Source: Rugalucina vietnamica
Lineage: Eukaryota > Mollusca > Bivalvia > Lucinida > Lucinidae
Direction: 5' to 3'
NCBI GenBank assembly: GCA_964017185.1
Contig: OZ024871.1
Location: 28,806,488-28,870,487, forward strand
Length of the DNA: 64,000 nt
A program made the position numbers and the translations under genes. Below, one piece after another: positions 9,791 to 19,779 of this stretch (positions are counted from its first letter, which is position 1; the number at the start of each line of letters is the position of its first letter). The notes under the pieces were generated by a model. The model was not told the DNA's origin. It ran no database searches and was given only the letters and a program-made list of their open reading frames with translations.

Positions 9791-10399
9791 AAAGAAATTT
9801 CGTTTCAGCGGAGTTCCATTTTGCTGTGTCACGCATAATCTGGTTTCTGGTTGTTTTCTTTTTGCAGAAGTAAAAAAATATCAGAATATTTAGGAAAGAG
9901 ACACAATCAAATCTTCCCGTTATAATTTTCCCCAAAACAAACCCCATTCACATGTGTTTCACAACTATCATTGGGTACAAGTAAGCAATGATCTCATTAT
10001 CACAAGAGAGAGTATATTCCAGTTTGGTTGCAAGTGCAACATAGACATAGGGTAGGCAACCAGCGTCAAAAAGTGGTATTCTCTCTATTTAGGAACACCC
10101 CAAAATCGACTATGGTCGAGAATTCAAAAATCCACATTTCGGCCATCGTATGGCAAAACAGCAGCTCATGAAATCACTCAATTTAGCAAAATATTTGAGA
10201 ACGGTAACGATATCTCATGATACATGTAAATACGGTAAATACCACACATTTATGACCAATCGTAGGTAGACGTACATCTGAAATTTACTATGGTAGCTCT
10301 GCCCACATTTCAGACCAATTGTTCAACGTTATTATAACAGGTCGGTGTCCATCGACATTGTTATAAACCAATACAGTATCTTGGAGAATAAGCATCAAA
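9791..10399. other. no recognised feature
   Basis: No repeat copy or credible open frame is recognised. The 73-codon minus-strand frame at 9726-9947 has no recognisable content. Confidence 0.4.
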
Positions 10400-10560
10400 C
10401 AGCAGACCGGTTATACTATTTTCCATCACTTAAATTGTCCTGCAGGGCAAATATCGTCTGACATTTGATTCTGATGTGCAGGAAGATAGGGTCAAACATA
10501 ACTTTAATTAGAGAGAAAACACCATGTGCTGTAGGTCTGATGATGAGCTGTGTTTTATTT
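10400..10560. repeat. R5 dispersed repeat, uninterrupted
   Basis: It contains GGCAAATATCGTCTGACATT directly joined to TGATTCTGATGTGCAGGA. It serves as the paralogous empty site for the MITE-B insertion at 3855. Confidence 0.65.
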
Positions 10561-10789
10561 CCCATTAACTTGCGCTTTAAGGAATATATAAATGTTCTTG
10601 TGAAATTTTTTTTGATGTAAATTCGCTTTGACAATTATCAAATGCTCAGATTACGTCTATGTGTATCCAATTTAGCATAATGATATAGTACAGCGTCGAA
10701 GCAGACACAAAAACATGTCTTCTGAAATGCCAATTACTTGGTGATCTCTATATCTAAAGAAAATGCATATATAAAGGTAAAAACAGGCC
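10561..10789. other. no recognised feature
   Basis: I see no structure that I can assign in this stretch. Confidence 0.4.
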
Positions 10790-11043
10790 ATGAGCAGGAA
10801 ACGGTGCAATCAGAAAGAAATTTTCACTCCGAGGTGAGACAAACCTAAATTAACAATTAGGTACTTATACTAGGAAAACATATTGTAAGCCGAGTGAGCA
10901 GCTATTTTCCAAACAGATGGCCACTCAGTTACCCAAACTTAACTAAAAATATACATGAGATGTAAACAGCACAAAATTTCAACCCCAAGACATAAACAAT
11001 AAGAACCACCACAGAAGTATCGCATTGGTACGATTAGAAATAT
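10790..11043 (+). repeat. R1 dispersed repeat, left part
   Basis: It matches R1 copies at 17775 and 19320 (GCAATCAGAAAGAAATT, GAGCAGCTATTTTCC, ACCACCACAGAAGTATCG). It breaks off at the ATAT target site of the LTR element and resumes at 15865. Confidence 0.7.
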
Positions 11044-11970
11044 TGTAACAACCTTTAGGCCGGGGGGTGGTATGGGGTTAAAGGTTCTCCATGTTTCTGG
11101 TACATAAATAAACACTGAGAATGATTTCAAATAAATCTTGCTTTAATCAGAAAACTAGAATAAGGTTCTTTGTTGGTGTGAATTACATACAGCAAATCCG
11201 TGGCTATAGGTCCCAGATACTGTTTAATGAATCCTCAGGGTAGAGCAGTGTGGCTTCACTAAGTGGGTGGGGTAACCATGCTAACTAAACATAACGACGA
11301 TCGAGATTTAATGCACAAAATCCACGAAATGTAATGATTATTAATGTAAAGTCTCTCGCCAGTATGAATTTCAGTATAACTTTCCTCAAATGTTGTCCAA
11401 CTAAAGCATAAAGTGATTTTAAGTAATTTCCATAACACAAAACGTAGAATGAATGACCGCCACAGACGAAAGCTGGAGACACAACCAACCAAAACTGGTC
11501 GCCCTCGCACTATTTATATGAACTCGACCTAAAGGGGCGGGGCGAGTCGCCTGGTCGCGACTCACCGGAAGGTCGCAGGCGACGCAGTTCAGCGAGTCGC
11601 CTGGTCGAGTTGACCAGGTCACGTGACAGGTCTTGACCCGGAAGGCGTCGCATTTGAGGTCGGCGCAGAACAATGCGCACTCGAAACCGAAAGTAAAACA
11701 ATCTGTTAGTTACGCGAAGCAAATTCAACCGCGATTTCCAGCGATAATAAATGGCAAACGATACAAATCGACGAAGGGACAATTGCATAAACATGGAATC
11801 TATAAACCGATGAAGTGTCAATGGCTAACTCGACGCGAATCGGACAAACAACACAAAAATACAGGTGAGGCGAAGCGAACCGCGAAAACTAATGACAATA
11901 AAAACTTTGACGGTAAATTACACAACGAAAACAGCATCAATCAGAACGCGAATAGCCCGAGCTCGCTACA
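11044..11970 (-). repeat. 3' LTR
   Basis: This is the 927-bp copy of the LTR, 3' in the minus-strand element. It carries the TATA-like CATATAAATA (minus, 11511-11520), a GC box beside it and a palindromic block rich in GAGTCGCCTGGTCG. The open frames at 11259-12142 lie in or run out of the LTR and show no protein family. Confidence 0.88.
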
Positions 11971-11984
11971 CTACTCCCCCCTCG
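11971..11984 (-). promoter_or_regulatory. polypurine tract
   Basis: Minus-strand GAGGGGGGAGTAG directly abuts the start of the 3' LTR (TGTAGCG). This is the position and composition expected for the plus-strand primer of reverse transcription. Confidence 0.8.
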
Positions 11985-14926
11985 GACAAAGTTCGTCCCG
12001 AACTTTAAATAATGTACGAAAACTGCATTTTCAAGAAAATGACATAAACAGTGAAACACAGTCTGACAGTAGTTTTACAATCACTTTTCTCATTTTGTTT
12101 AGATTAACAAAAGTACACTCAATCAAATTGCTCCTAAGATAATGCTATTACTTATTCAATAATTACTACTATGCACCAAATGTCTGATATTCCAGTAACA
12201 TAATGTAATTGATAGGATCAGACAGTAAGCTCATCTTATACATACAGTCTTTCAGGCATATGACTTGAATGTCAGCAAAATATCACAATAGCTACATTTT
12301 AAATAAGAAATATGATAAAGAGACATTCTGGACAAGAGATAAAGTAATTAATAAATTACAATCTTTAAGCTTGATACAAAAGTAAACATGCAGATTTCAA
12401 CAAAATCTTATTTTACATATGTACATGTGAATTAATAATTTAATAGTACTCAAAACAATCAAAATACAAGTACACATAGATAATGCTGATGATTTTCTAA
12501 TAGACCGATAGCCACGAATAATAAGACAAGTTGCAAAACACTGATCTTGACCTCCAATTTTCTTTTTCATCACAAAATCACTGACTTTGTATTACAGAAA
12601 ACTCTGAACATGAAAAATTCTCATTTGAATAGAAATGCATAAATGTCTATAATAAATAATTTCTATGTCACATATAATTGAATTTGAGATTAACATTCAT
12701 CAAAATTAAATTTTGATAAGATCAGTATCATGTCAGCTCGTTAAACAATGCATAATAAAACTAGACATTAGAGCATACAATCTGCAGTTTTTAAACATAC
12801 ACAATGACTACATGCCATGGGTATTAATGTGTGATTTCAAAATAAAAGTGGAATTTGTCAGTACTGTACATTATGGTATCATAAGAAAAAAATTTCTAGT
12901 TTGTGTCACGTTAACACCAGTCGAAATAAGAAAATGGCATAAATATATGATCCGATTCACCGAGCACCACTTAGCGGTCAGTCCAGTGCTGCTGGGAAAA
13001 TCAGACCCATGATTGCTATTGATCACATTTCATTCATTCATAAAAACGCTTTATACTCAGAAATAATATGTCCGTACAATTTCAACCACGTCTAAATCTG
13101 AACACTTTACCAACCTACAGATACTGTCCTTGCACATCTAATGATCTTAAAAGTTTATCTTTAACCCCGTCCTTGAAATTATTTTATATACTGTTCTAGT
13201 CATTTCAACATGTGACACCGAACCTGAATAATCTATAACATTAATGATCACAGTAAATTGTCATTCTATTATATAAAGTGCATGTATGTACTTTGCTGAC
13301 ACTAGTCCAGAATGTTGATAAATCATTCACAAATGTCACTTGATTCACTAGTTCAAAGAATTTTTGTCACATATTAAATTGCTGAAGATGAAGGGTCCCA
13401 GGAGGGAACCTTGGCATACCATACATTCTTTACCCTCGTCTGGTGAGCATCCTCTGGAGTAGTACTTCTTCAGAAAATTAACATCTTGGATAGACAAACT
13501 CATATGAGCAACTTCTGGCGTAAAATAGAATGGGCATCTTCCACGATAAAAGGACCAGATATACCCTCATTAGCCCAATAAAAATGCATCCTTTGTTTAA
13601 AGGTAAAATTTTATCCCACCCGTTTAATTTGTAGCATCCAATTACATAGGACTAACATACCTCAATCTGCTTGAACCTCTGCTACCACTTGCGACAAAAC
13701 AATGAGTACCTCTAACATACCCATTTTTATAACCCAATCCATTTCACACTTAGAAGAATTTGAGTCCTTGCGCATTGAACCCCATTCTTAACTTCTATCG
13801 ATGCTACCCCAAATGACTTATTGACATTGCAGCTGGGATCTTTCTGCATCTCACATTCGGTAGGACACACATCATATGTGTTCCTCCAGTCTGGATTACT
13901 TTCAATGCAGGAAATTTCACTCTTTTTCAACTTTTCAATTAAACATAATTGGATTGTCTCCCTTTGACCATTTCTCATTGTTGTCTGGATTGATAGTCCT
14001 GAATAAAAGGATATAAGATGTAATCCACCTCTTAGAGCCCAAATAAATAAACCAAAATCACACCTGTTGTACCAATCCTGTACAACCTACATAAAATAAA
14101 TCGGCTCCTCCCCAACTCGCTGTAGGGATCTCCCTTGCCGCCCGCGGCTATCCTCTACCTCTTCGAGTCCGAGCCCATATCCACTCTCCACACTCGCTGT
14201 AGCCTGGGTCTCTGCCTGCCGGCCTATATCCTCTACCGTGTCGGTTCCATGGGTAGCGCTTCGCCCATCCGATGTAGGGATCCCTCCCGGCTTGGCTACC
14301 CTCTACAGCCACGAGTGTATAAAATAAAAATAACTTCACCACTTCATGGTGACCCAGCCCCCATGGGCTATCATCTACCTCCAATATGGCTCTAAGAGTA
14401 AAACATTTAACTTCGGTTGATTTGTTTGTTCCCCTGTTCTCTCCCCTGTTATTTATATACAAAATTTAATAACTAAGCATAGCCAATCATGATAGGTGTG
14501 CCTTCACTGGCAGAATTTACAACAAGACAAGACCTGGCTTTTGTTTTTGATTAACTTCTGGTGCCCTAGAGGAGTTGGGCTGACTGGCAGTGGGTTGTGT
14601 CTCCAACCTTGACCTGGGACTAAACAAAATGTGAATATATGTGTGTACGTTTCTTGTTTACATGTGAACCCAAATCCTATTGATAACTATACTTGTTCAT
14701 CTTCTGTAACCGTTAAGGTATCTTCTATGACTGGTAATGTCATATCATCTGGGTTCAACATCTCAACTGTTAAGGCAGTTTTCTAAACCAACAGAATTTT
14801 AAAACAGCACATCCCATTCTCAGAATTTGAAATCACCTTCAACATAATGGTAGCCGAATGTATAACACAATTGTACCAGAAAATTCCTGCCGAGCTCTCG
14901 GAACTGGAATCTAATCGAAATCTGCA
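11985..14926 (-). other. LTR-element interior without retroviral-type genes
   Basis: The interior is AT-rich with no frame over about 100 codons that resembles Gag or Pol. The 99-codon plus frame at 12713-13012 and the 83-codon minus frame at 13727-13978 (Cys-containing) are unrecognised. Candidate contents are packaging or leader signals only. A nested inverted repeat begins at 14029. Confidence 0.6.
14029..14398. repeat. possible nested TIR insertion, GC-rich
   Basis: CTCTTAGAGCC at 14029 and its exact mirror GGCTCTAAGAG at 14388 bound 370 bp. The segment contains a GC-rich stretch (14110-14330) with repeated CTCGCTGTAG and ATCCTCTACC phrases, unlike the AT-rich surroundings. It may be a separate element nested in the LTR interior. 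The 11-bp ends are too short for certainty. Confidence 0.45.
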
Positions 14927-14938
14927 CCGCTGCCACCA
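14927..14938 (-). promoter_or_regulatory. primer binding site
   Basis: Minus-strand TGGTGGCAGCGG lies two bases inside the 5' LTR end. Its complement ends in CCACCA, as a tRNA 3' end would. I do not assign the tRNA species. Confidence 0.75.
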
Positions 14939-14939
14939 G

Positions 14940-15864
14940 CGTAACAACCTTTAGGCCGGGGGGTGGTATGGGGTTAAAGGTTGTCCATGTTTCTGGTACA
15001 TAAATAAACACTGAGAATGATTTCAAATAAATCTTGCTTTAATCAGAAAACTAGAATAAGGTTCTTTGTTGGTGTGAATTACATACAGCAAATCCGTGGC
15101 TATAGGTCCCAGATATTGTTTAATGAATCCTCAGGGTAGAGCAGTGTGGCTTCACTAAGTGGGTGGGGTAACCATGCTAACTAAACATAACGACGATCGA
15201 GATTTAATGCACAAAATCCACGAAATGTAATGATTATTAATGTAAAGTCTCTCGCCAGTATGAATTTCAGTATAACTTTCCTCAAATGTTGTCCAACTAA
15301 AGCATAAAGTGATTTTAAGTAATTTCCATAACACAAAACGTAGAATGAATGACCGCCACAGACGAAAGCTGGAGACACAACCAACCAAAACTGGTCGCCC
15401 TCGCACTATTTATATGAACTCGACCTAAAGGGGCGGGGCGAGTCGCCTGGTCGCGACTCACCGGAAGGTCGCAGGCGACGCAGTTCAGCGAGTCGCCTGG
15501 TCGAGTTGACCAGGTCACGTGACAGGTCTTGACCCGGAAGGCGTCGCATTTGAGGTCGGCGCAGAACAATGCGCACTCGAAACCGAAAGTAAAACAATCT
15601 GTTAGTTACGCGAAGCAAATTCAACCGCGATTTCCAGCGATAATAAATGGCAAACGATACAAATCGACGAAGGGACAATTGCATAAACATGGAATCTATA
15701 AACCGATGAAGTGTCAATGGCTAACTCGACGCGAATCGGACAAACAACACAAAAATACAGGTGAGGCGAAGCGAACCGCGAAAACTAATGACAATAAAAA
15801 CTGACGGTAAATTACACAACGAAAACAGCATCAATCAGAACGCGAATAGCCCGAGCTCGCTACA
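14940..15864 (-). repeat. 5' LTR
   Basis: This 925-bp LTR begins (minus strand) TGTAGCGAGCTCGGGC and ends GGTTGTTAC. It is 5' in the minus-strand element because the primer site lies just below 14940 and the polypurine tract lies above 11970. Compared with the 3' LTR it has one 2-bp gap near 15801 and substitutions near 14979 and 15115. Confidence 0.88.
15407..15417 (-). promoter_or_regulatory. LTR TATA-like box
   Basis: Minus-strand TCATATAAATAG is preceded by GCCCCGCCCC, an Sp1-type GC box about 10 bp upstream, inside the 5' LTR. This is a plausible U3 core promoter; the transcription start is not determined. Confidence 0.6.
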
Positions 15865-16115
15865 ATATGAAATTACTTGCGGGCTTAAACTAGTTTTACA
15901 GGCCAATCCTCACCTTCATGTTCTGCAGTGGTTCACAACATTTAGTTATTTGTTCGGTTCTCGTGGTGAATCTCTTACTTAACAGACAAGAAGCTCCGGC
16001 TCTAACCAACTAAAATGAATAGCATTAAGTCGAGGCCATCATAGAGTCTGACGCCCGACCCACCGGCGTGCAATTAAAGAAGGCCCATGATTGGGTTAAA
16101 AGTTAAGCATGCAGA
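15865..16115 (+). repeat. R1 dispersed repeat, right part
   Basis: It continues the R1 copy broken at 11043 (ATATGAAATTACTTGCGGGC). Landmarks are TTCTGCAGTGGTTCACAAC and GACGCCCGACCCACCGGCG, shared with 21690-21775. Confidence 0.65.
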
Positions 16116-16324
16116 GTGTCGCATAGCATTTGTTATATCCTAGACGTTAGTAACGTATATTTTTTCTAAATTGAAAAGAAAAATCATTCCTATAAGTTTC
16201 TTAAATTTGTAAATCAAATCAAGTCATCATAAAATTCTGGATTTGAAAGGCATTCGCGTAAAAGCACCTTAACCGTAGTTTCAATTTCGCATGACAAGCA
16301 TTTGAAAGGACAAACATTTGCAAA

Positions 16325-16690
16325 GAAGATGCGGTGATGGTGTTTTCGGCAATGCTGTTGAGGGGTTTGATCCTTTTCTACAACATTTAGCTCTAGGGCG
16401 TAAGATGTACCGACAAACATAGATCATATTTTACCAGATATTGTATTACTGCAAAAGACAGCACTACAAAAAAGCAATCTGCAGTAGTGCACGTTTCTAG
16501 GTTTTGCAAAATGTCACACTGAAATTGAATCAGAGACTGTTATTGTTCACGTCATCAAATAGAATTTTATTGAAAAAAAATATCTAATGGCTTGTAACAT
16601 AATAATTTCCTACAAAACGTTTTATGAGAACGCACTAAGTGTATCTACTGATGCTTTAAAATGACAGTTAATGACAATTTTGTTTGCAAA
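16325..16690. repeat. R2 dispersed repeat, longest copy
   Basis: It covers GATGCGGTGATGGTGTTTT, TGCACGTTTCTAGGTTTTGC and CACGTCATCAAATAGAATTT, joining blocks that are separate in the other copies. It is non-coding; the frame at 16214-16420 overlaps it. Confidence 0.6.
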
Positions 16691-16834
16691 TTATGCTGCT
16701 CCTGATAAATAAAAAAATCACTGCGAATAAAATCAAAATGAGATATTGCCCATGCCATTAACAGATTTTTTTTTCAGTTGTGAACGCGAAAATTTCATTG
16801 GAAAAAAAATATTGACAGTTTTCATATTTTTGTA

Positions 16835-17545
16835 ACCCGCCTTTTCGAAGAAAATCGGCGGGACATAGTTTTCGGCTTTCCGCCCGTCCGTTCTTCTGTC
16901 CGTCCATCCTTCCGTCCTTCAGCCCTTCCGTATGTCCGCCCTTCCGTCCCCCAATAGAAGTATGTATCTTGTGTGCGCAACTCCAACAGGATTATACCGA
17001 TTCTTTTGGAACTATACAAATGTCTTTTCTATGCTTTGCAGATATGCATGTGGTTTGGATATGATCCTCAGAGTATTTTTCACACTTTTTGTTGCTATTT
17101 GAACTTAGGCATTATCCGAGCATTTTGACAATGAAAGTGAATGGACAGAATAAACCGTGTGTGCGCAACTCCGCCTACACTTATATTCTGATTCTGTTGA
17201 AACTTTTCAGATGTCTTGACCATGATTTGAAGATATATATGTGGATTGGATATAATCCTCAGATTAATTTTGGCACTTTTTCGCAATTTGAACTTAGTCG
17301 TTTTTCATGCATTTTGATAACAAAAGTGAATGGACAATGGATACCTTGTGTGCGCAACTACTCCTACAATTTGATTCCAATTCTTTTGAAACTTTACAGA
17401 TGTCTTGAACATACTTTGAAGATATCCATGTGGTTTGAATTTAATCCTCACTTTTTTTTCATTTTGAACTTAGTCGTTTTTCGAGCATTTACACTAAGAA
17501 AGTGCAAGTGGTTTGGATATACGTTTTCTCAGATTGTATTTGTTT
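16835..17545 (+). repeat. tandem repeat, ~188-bp unit, three diverged copies
   Basis: GTGTGCGCAACT recurs at 16971, 17159 and 17348 (periods 188 and 189), with shared GATGTCTTGA, ATGTGGTTTGGATAT and TTGACAATGAAAGTGAATGG. A pyrimidine-rich leader of GTCCGTCCTTCC type (16870-16950) precedes it. The 152-codon open frame 17089-17547 is a reading of the repeat. Confidence 0.75.
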
Positions 17546-17564
17546 AACTTAACAATCAAGGCGA

Positions 17565-17690
17565 GGGACAGTACACGTTAGAACCGTCTCGCCTCGTGTA
17601 TGTTTTGGATCAAATTTAAGATAAGAAACATGTCCCAGTTTAACTATATAAAATTGGTGTCCACAGACATGTACTCCTGATGAAAAACTG
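17565..17690. mobile_element. MITE-A remnant
   Basis: Pieces of the MITE-A right half are present in order: ACACGTTAGAACCG, ATGTTTTGGATCAAATTTA, CAGTTTAACTATATAAAATT, CAGACATGTACTCCTGATG. Confidence 0.6.
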
Positions 17691-17774
17691 TCCCATAAGT
17701 ACAAATGTATAGCATAAAAGGAATGTTTACGAAAGTCATAATAAAATCATAAACTGACTGAATCAAAAAGTTAA

Positions 17775-18135
17775 AGTAAGCAATTATGAGGAAATTGTGC
17801 AATCAGAAAGAAATCCCCACTCAAAATTCGAGGTGGAAAGAAACTAAATTTACAGTAAGAGAACATATCGTAACCCGAGTGAGCCGCTGTTTCCCAATAC
17901 ACCGACTTAGCTTAACGTATAAAAACGTACATAAGATGCACACCTCACATGAATTCAATGTCAAAACAGAAAACAATCAGAACCACAACAAAAGTATCGA
18001 CTTGGAACGGTAAGTAAGCTTAAATAGTTTTCACAGGCACTTTACCTGATCCCCAGCTCCTGTGGTGGTTCACAACCTTTAGTTAGTGGTTCGGCCCTCG
18101 TGGGGAATCTCTAGTCAAGGAATCCTCATTATCAG
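17775..18135 (+). repeat. R1 dispersed repeat
   Basis: It shows the R1 order AATCAGAAAGAAATCCCCAC, CGAGTGAGCCGCTGTTTCCC, GTATCGACTTGGAACGG, CCTCGTGGGGAATCTCTAG. It is followed directly by the SINE-C target site. Confidence 0.65.
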
Positions 18136-18310
18136 ACAAATACATTTTAATAAACTTTATGATTGGTTGATTGGGGTTTAACGTCCCACCAACAGCTAAG
18201 GTCATATGGAGACGGGACCTCGGTTTATAGTCCCATCCGACGGACTGGAGAATAAAATATAAAGGTTTGATCCTTTGGAAGCAATAAGAACATTCAAAGG
18301 AAGATAGAAT

Positions 18311-18356
18311 GGACTATATTGCGCAATTTCGGGTAATGAACCCTCATCAGTAGCCC
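18311..18356 (-). ncRNA. hammerhead ribozyme, copy 1
   Basis: On the minus strand stem I is GGGCTA pairing with TAGTCC (6 bp, one G-U). The core CTGATGA is followed by stem II GGGT-TCATT-ACCC, then GAAA. Stem III is the short self-complementary ATTGCGCAAT, followed by the cleavage base A (UA) between positions 18317 and 18316. All invariant core positions of the hammerhead (CUGANGA, GAAA, UH) are present. The very short stem III fits the class found in animal retrozymes and Penelope-like elements. Confidence 0.85.
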
Positions 18357-18684
18357 TTTTTAAACCGGCGACGAAAGCCAGACTATTGTACTTTAATTTC
18401 GAAAATTTACACGAGAAGTCTAAATCAAAGACACATTCCAAAACGGGGTCAAATAATTTAAACATTGCTTAGAAGTATGTTTCTAAACTTGAATGGTTTG
18501 AACACTCTAAATATCTTTACTGATCTCAAAGGACATAAATAAAAATATAATCTGCACTATGGATGATGTACGGGGAGACTTTTTACGGCCGCCACACGGC
18601 ACAGCACCAGCTGCAGTAATAGCAAATAAAATATAAAGGTTTGATCCTTTGGAAGCAATAAGAACATTCAAAGGGAGATAGTAT

Positions 18685-18730
18685 GGACTATATTGCGCAA
18701 TTTCGGGTAATGAACCCTCATCAGTAGCCC
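18685..18730 (-). ncRNA. hammerhead ribozyme, copy 2
   Basis: The sequence is identical in core, stems I, II and III to copy 1, one 374-bp period away. The expected cleavage lies between 18691 and 18690. Confidence 0.85.
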
Positions 18731-19058
18731 TTTTTAAACCGGCGACGAAAGCCAGACTATTGTACTTTAATTTCGAAAATTTACACGAGAAGTCTAAATC
18801 AAAGACACATTCCAAAACGGGGTCAAATAATTCAAATATTGCTTAGAAGTATGTTTCTAAACTTGAATGGTTTGAACACTCTAAATATCTTTACTGATCT
18901 CAAAGGACCTAAATAAAAATATAATCTGCACTATGGATGATGTACGGGGTGACTTTTTACGGCCGCCACACGGCAAAACACCAGCTGCAGTAATAGCAAA
19001 TAAAATATAAAGGTTTGATCCTTTGGAAGCAATAAGAACATTCAAAGGGAGATAGTAT

Positions 19059-19104
19059 GGACTATATTGCGGAATTTCGGGTAATGAACCCTCATCAGTA
19101 GCCC
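19059..19104 (-). ncRNA. hammerhead ribozyme, copy 3 (junction copy)
   Basis: Core and stem II are intact. Stem III reads ATTCCGCAAT, so the outer three pairs remain around a loop. The 5' strand of stem I (GGGCTA) overlaps the SINE sequence GCGGGC at the array boundary. The expected cleavage lies between 19065 and 19064. Confidence 0.75.
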
Positions 19105-19319
19105 GCGATCGAACCTGCGCTCCCTGGTTTACAAGGTAAGTGACATAACCACTGCACCACGGAGGCTTCTAATAAACCTTATGTCTCCTCTTGTCATTAT
19201 TATAGTATAGTTAAAGATTTGTTTGCTTTGGTTTTGAAATGTTGGAAATGGCCAGAGTGATCGAATATCGTTTTGCCTATGAAAACGAAGGGTGATATAT
19301 AATTGCGCGAGTCAGTCGA

Positions 19320-19745
19320 CTAGGTACAAGTAGGCAAAGATCAGGAAAAGGCGCAATCAGAAAAAGATTCCCACTCCAAAAACCGAGGTGGAAAAAACCA
19401 AACTAACAATCAGGTACTTAAACCATGAAGACATATCGTAAGCCGAATGAGCAGCTATTTTCCCAATAGGTGGCCACTCAGTTACCTAAACTTAACTAAA
19501 AATATGAAAACATACATAAGGCGTCAACAGCATATAAATTTTAAACACCAAGACATAAAACAAAAAGAACCACCACAGAAGTATTGCCTTGGAACGATCA
19601 GTAACACAAAGTTACTGGCGGGCTTAAACCGCTTTTACATGGCCATAACCTCACCCTCAGCTTCTGCAGTGATTCATAATATTTACTTAGTTCTTCGGTC
19701 CTCGTGGTGCATCACTAACTAGTCAATGATTTATCAAGAACAAAC
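19320..19745 (+). repeat. R1 dispersed repeat, longest single copy
   Basis: It runs from GTACAAGTAGGCAAAGATCA through CGAATGAGCAGCTATTTTCC and CCTTGGAACGATCAGTAACA to GGTCCTCGTGGTGCATCAC. The first ~285 bp equals the discrete insertion at 20172-20455. Confidence 0.65.
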
Positions 19746-19779
19746 AAATAAATCACGATAAACATCCTGATGAATAAAC

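Larger units (their letters stand above)
11044..15864 (-). mobile_element. complete non-autonomous LTR retrotransposon
   Basis: Two direct repeats of 927 and 925 bp flank a ~2.97-kb interior. Read on the minus strand the LTRs start TGTAGCGAGC and end GTTAC(A), a TG...CA form. The primer site TGGTGGCAGCGG follows the 5' LTR by two bases, and a polypurine tract (GAGGGGGGAGTAG) precedes the 3' LTR. The flanks show a 4-bp ATAT duplication inside an R1 repeat whose uninterrupted paralogues reconstruct the empty site. LTRs differ by only two substitutions and one 2-bp gap that I noticed, so the insertion is recent. I find no gag, protease, RT or integrase, so it depends on another element for movement. 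The 4-bp duplication is compatible with the Gypsy superfamily, but the family cannot be assigned without pol. Confidence 0.88.
18253..19100 (-). mobile_element. retrozyme-like tandem array, 374-bp unit
   Basis: Two and a quarter head-to-tail units of 374 bp (HHR positions 18311, 18685, 19059) lie inside SINE-C. Units 1 and 2 are nearly identical. Each carries one hammerhead ribozyme on the minus strand, so a minus-strand transcript could self-cleave into 374-nt monomers. Retrozymes are known non-autonomous elements of plants and animals with tandem hammerhead monomers that circulate as small circular RNAs. No protein is encoded; the minus frames at 18202-18465 and 18507-18815 are repeat readings. 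The array begins within the ribozyme core, and no target duplication is visible at its junctions. Confidence 0.8.
18162..19170 (-). mobile_element. SINE-C split by a ribozyme-bearing tandem array
   Basis: The tail half (18162-18252, with GGGGTTTAACGTCCCACCAA) and the tRNA-like head (19101-19170, B box on minus strand within GCAGGTTCGATCGC) together make the 164-bp SINE seen intact at 34616. Flanking duplications AATAAACTTTATG (18149-18161) and AATAAACCTTATG (19171-19183) are 13 bp with one mismatch. They bracket the whole composite, so the array sits inside an already inserted SINE or moved with it. Confidence 0.85.

Noticed and set aside
11419..12142. Open frames of 84-169 codons in and next to the LTR
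   Set aside because: They lie in opposite strands over the same LTR sequence, recur in the second LTR and match no Gag or Pol motif.
17089..17547. 152-codon open frame
   Set aside because: It reads straight through the 188-bp tandem repeat, so openness comes from the unit and not from coding selection.
17675..17700. CTGATGAAAAACTGTC as a hammerhead core
   Set aside because: No stem II hairpin or GAAA follows; it is the end of a MITE-A remnant.
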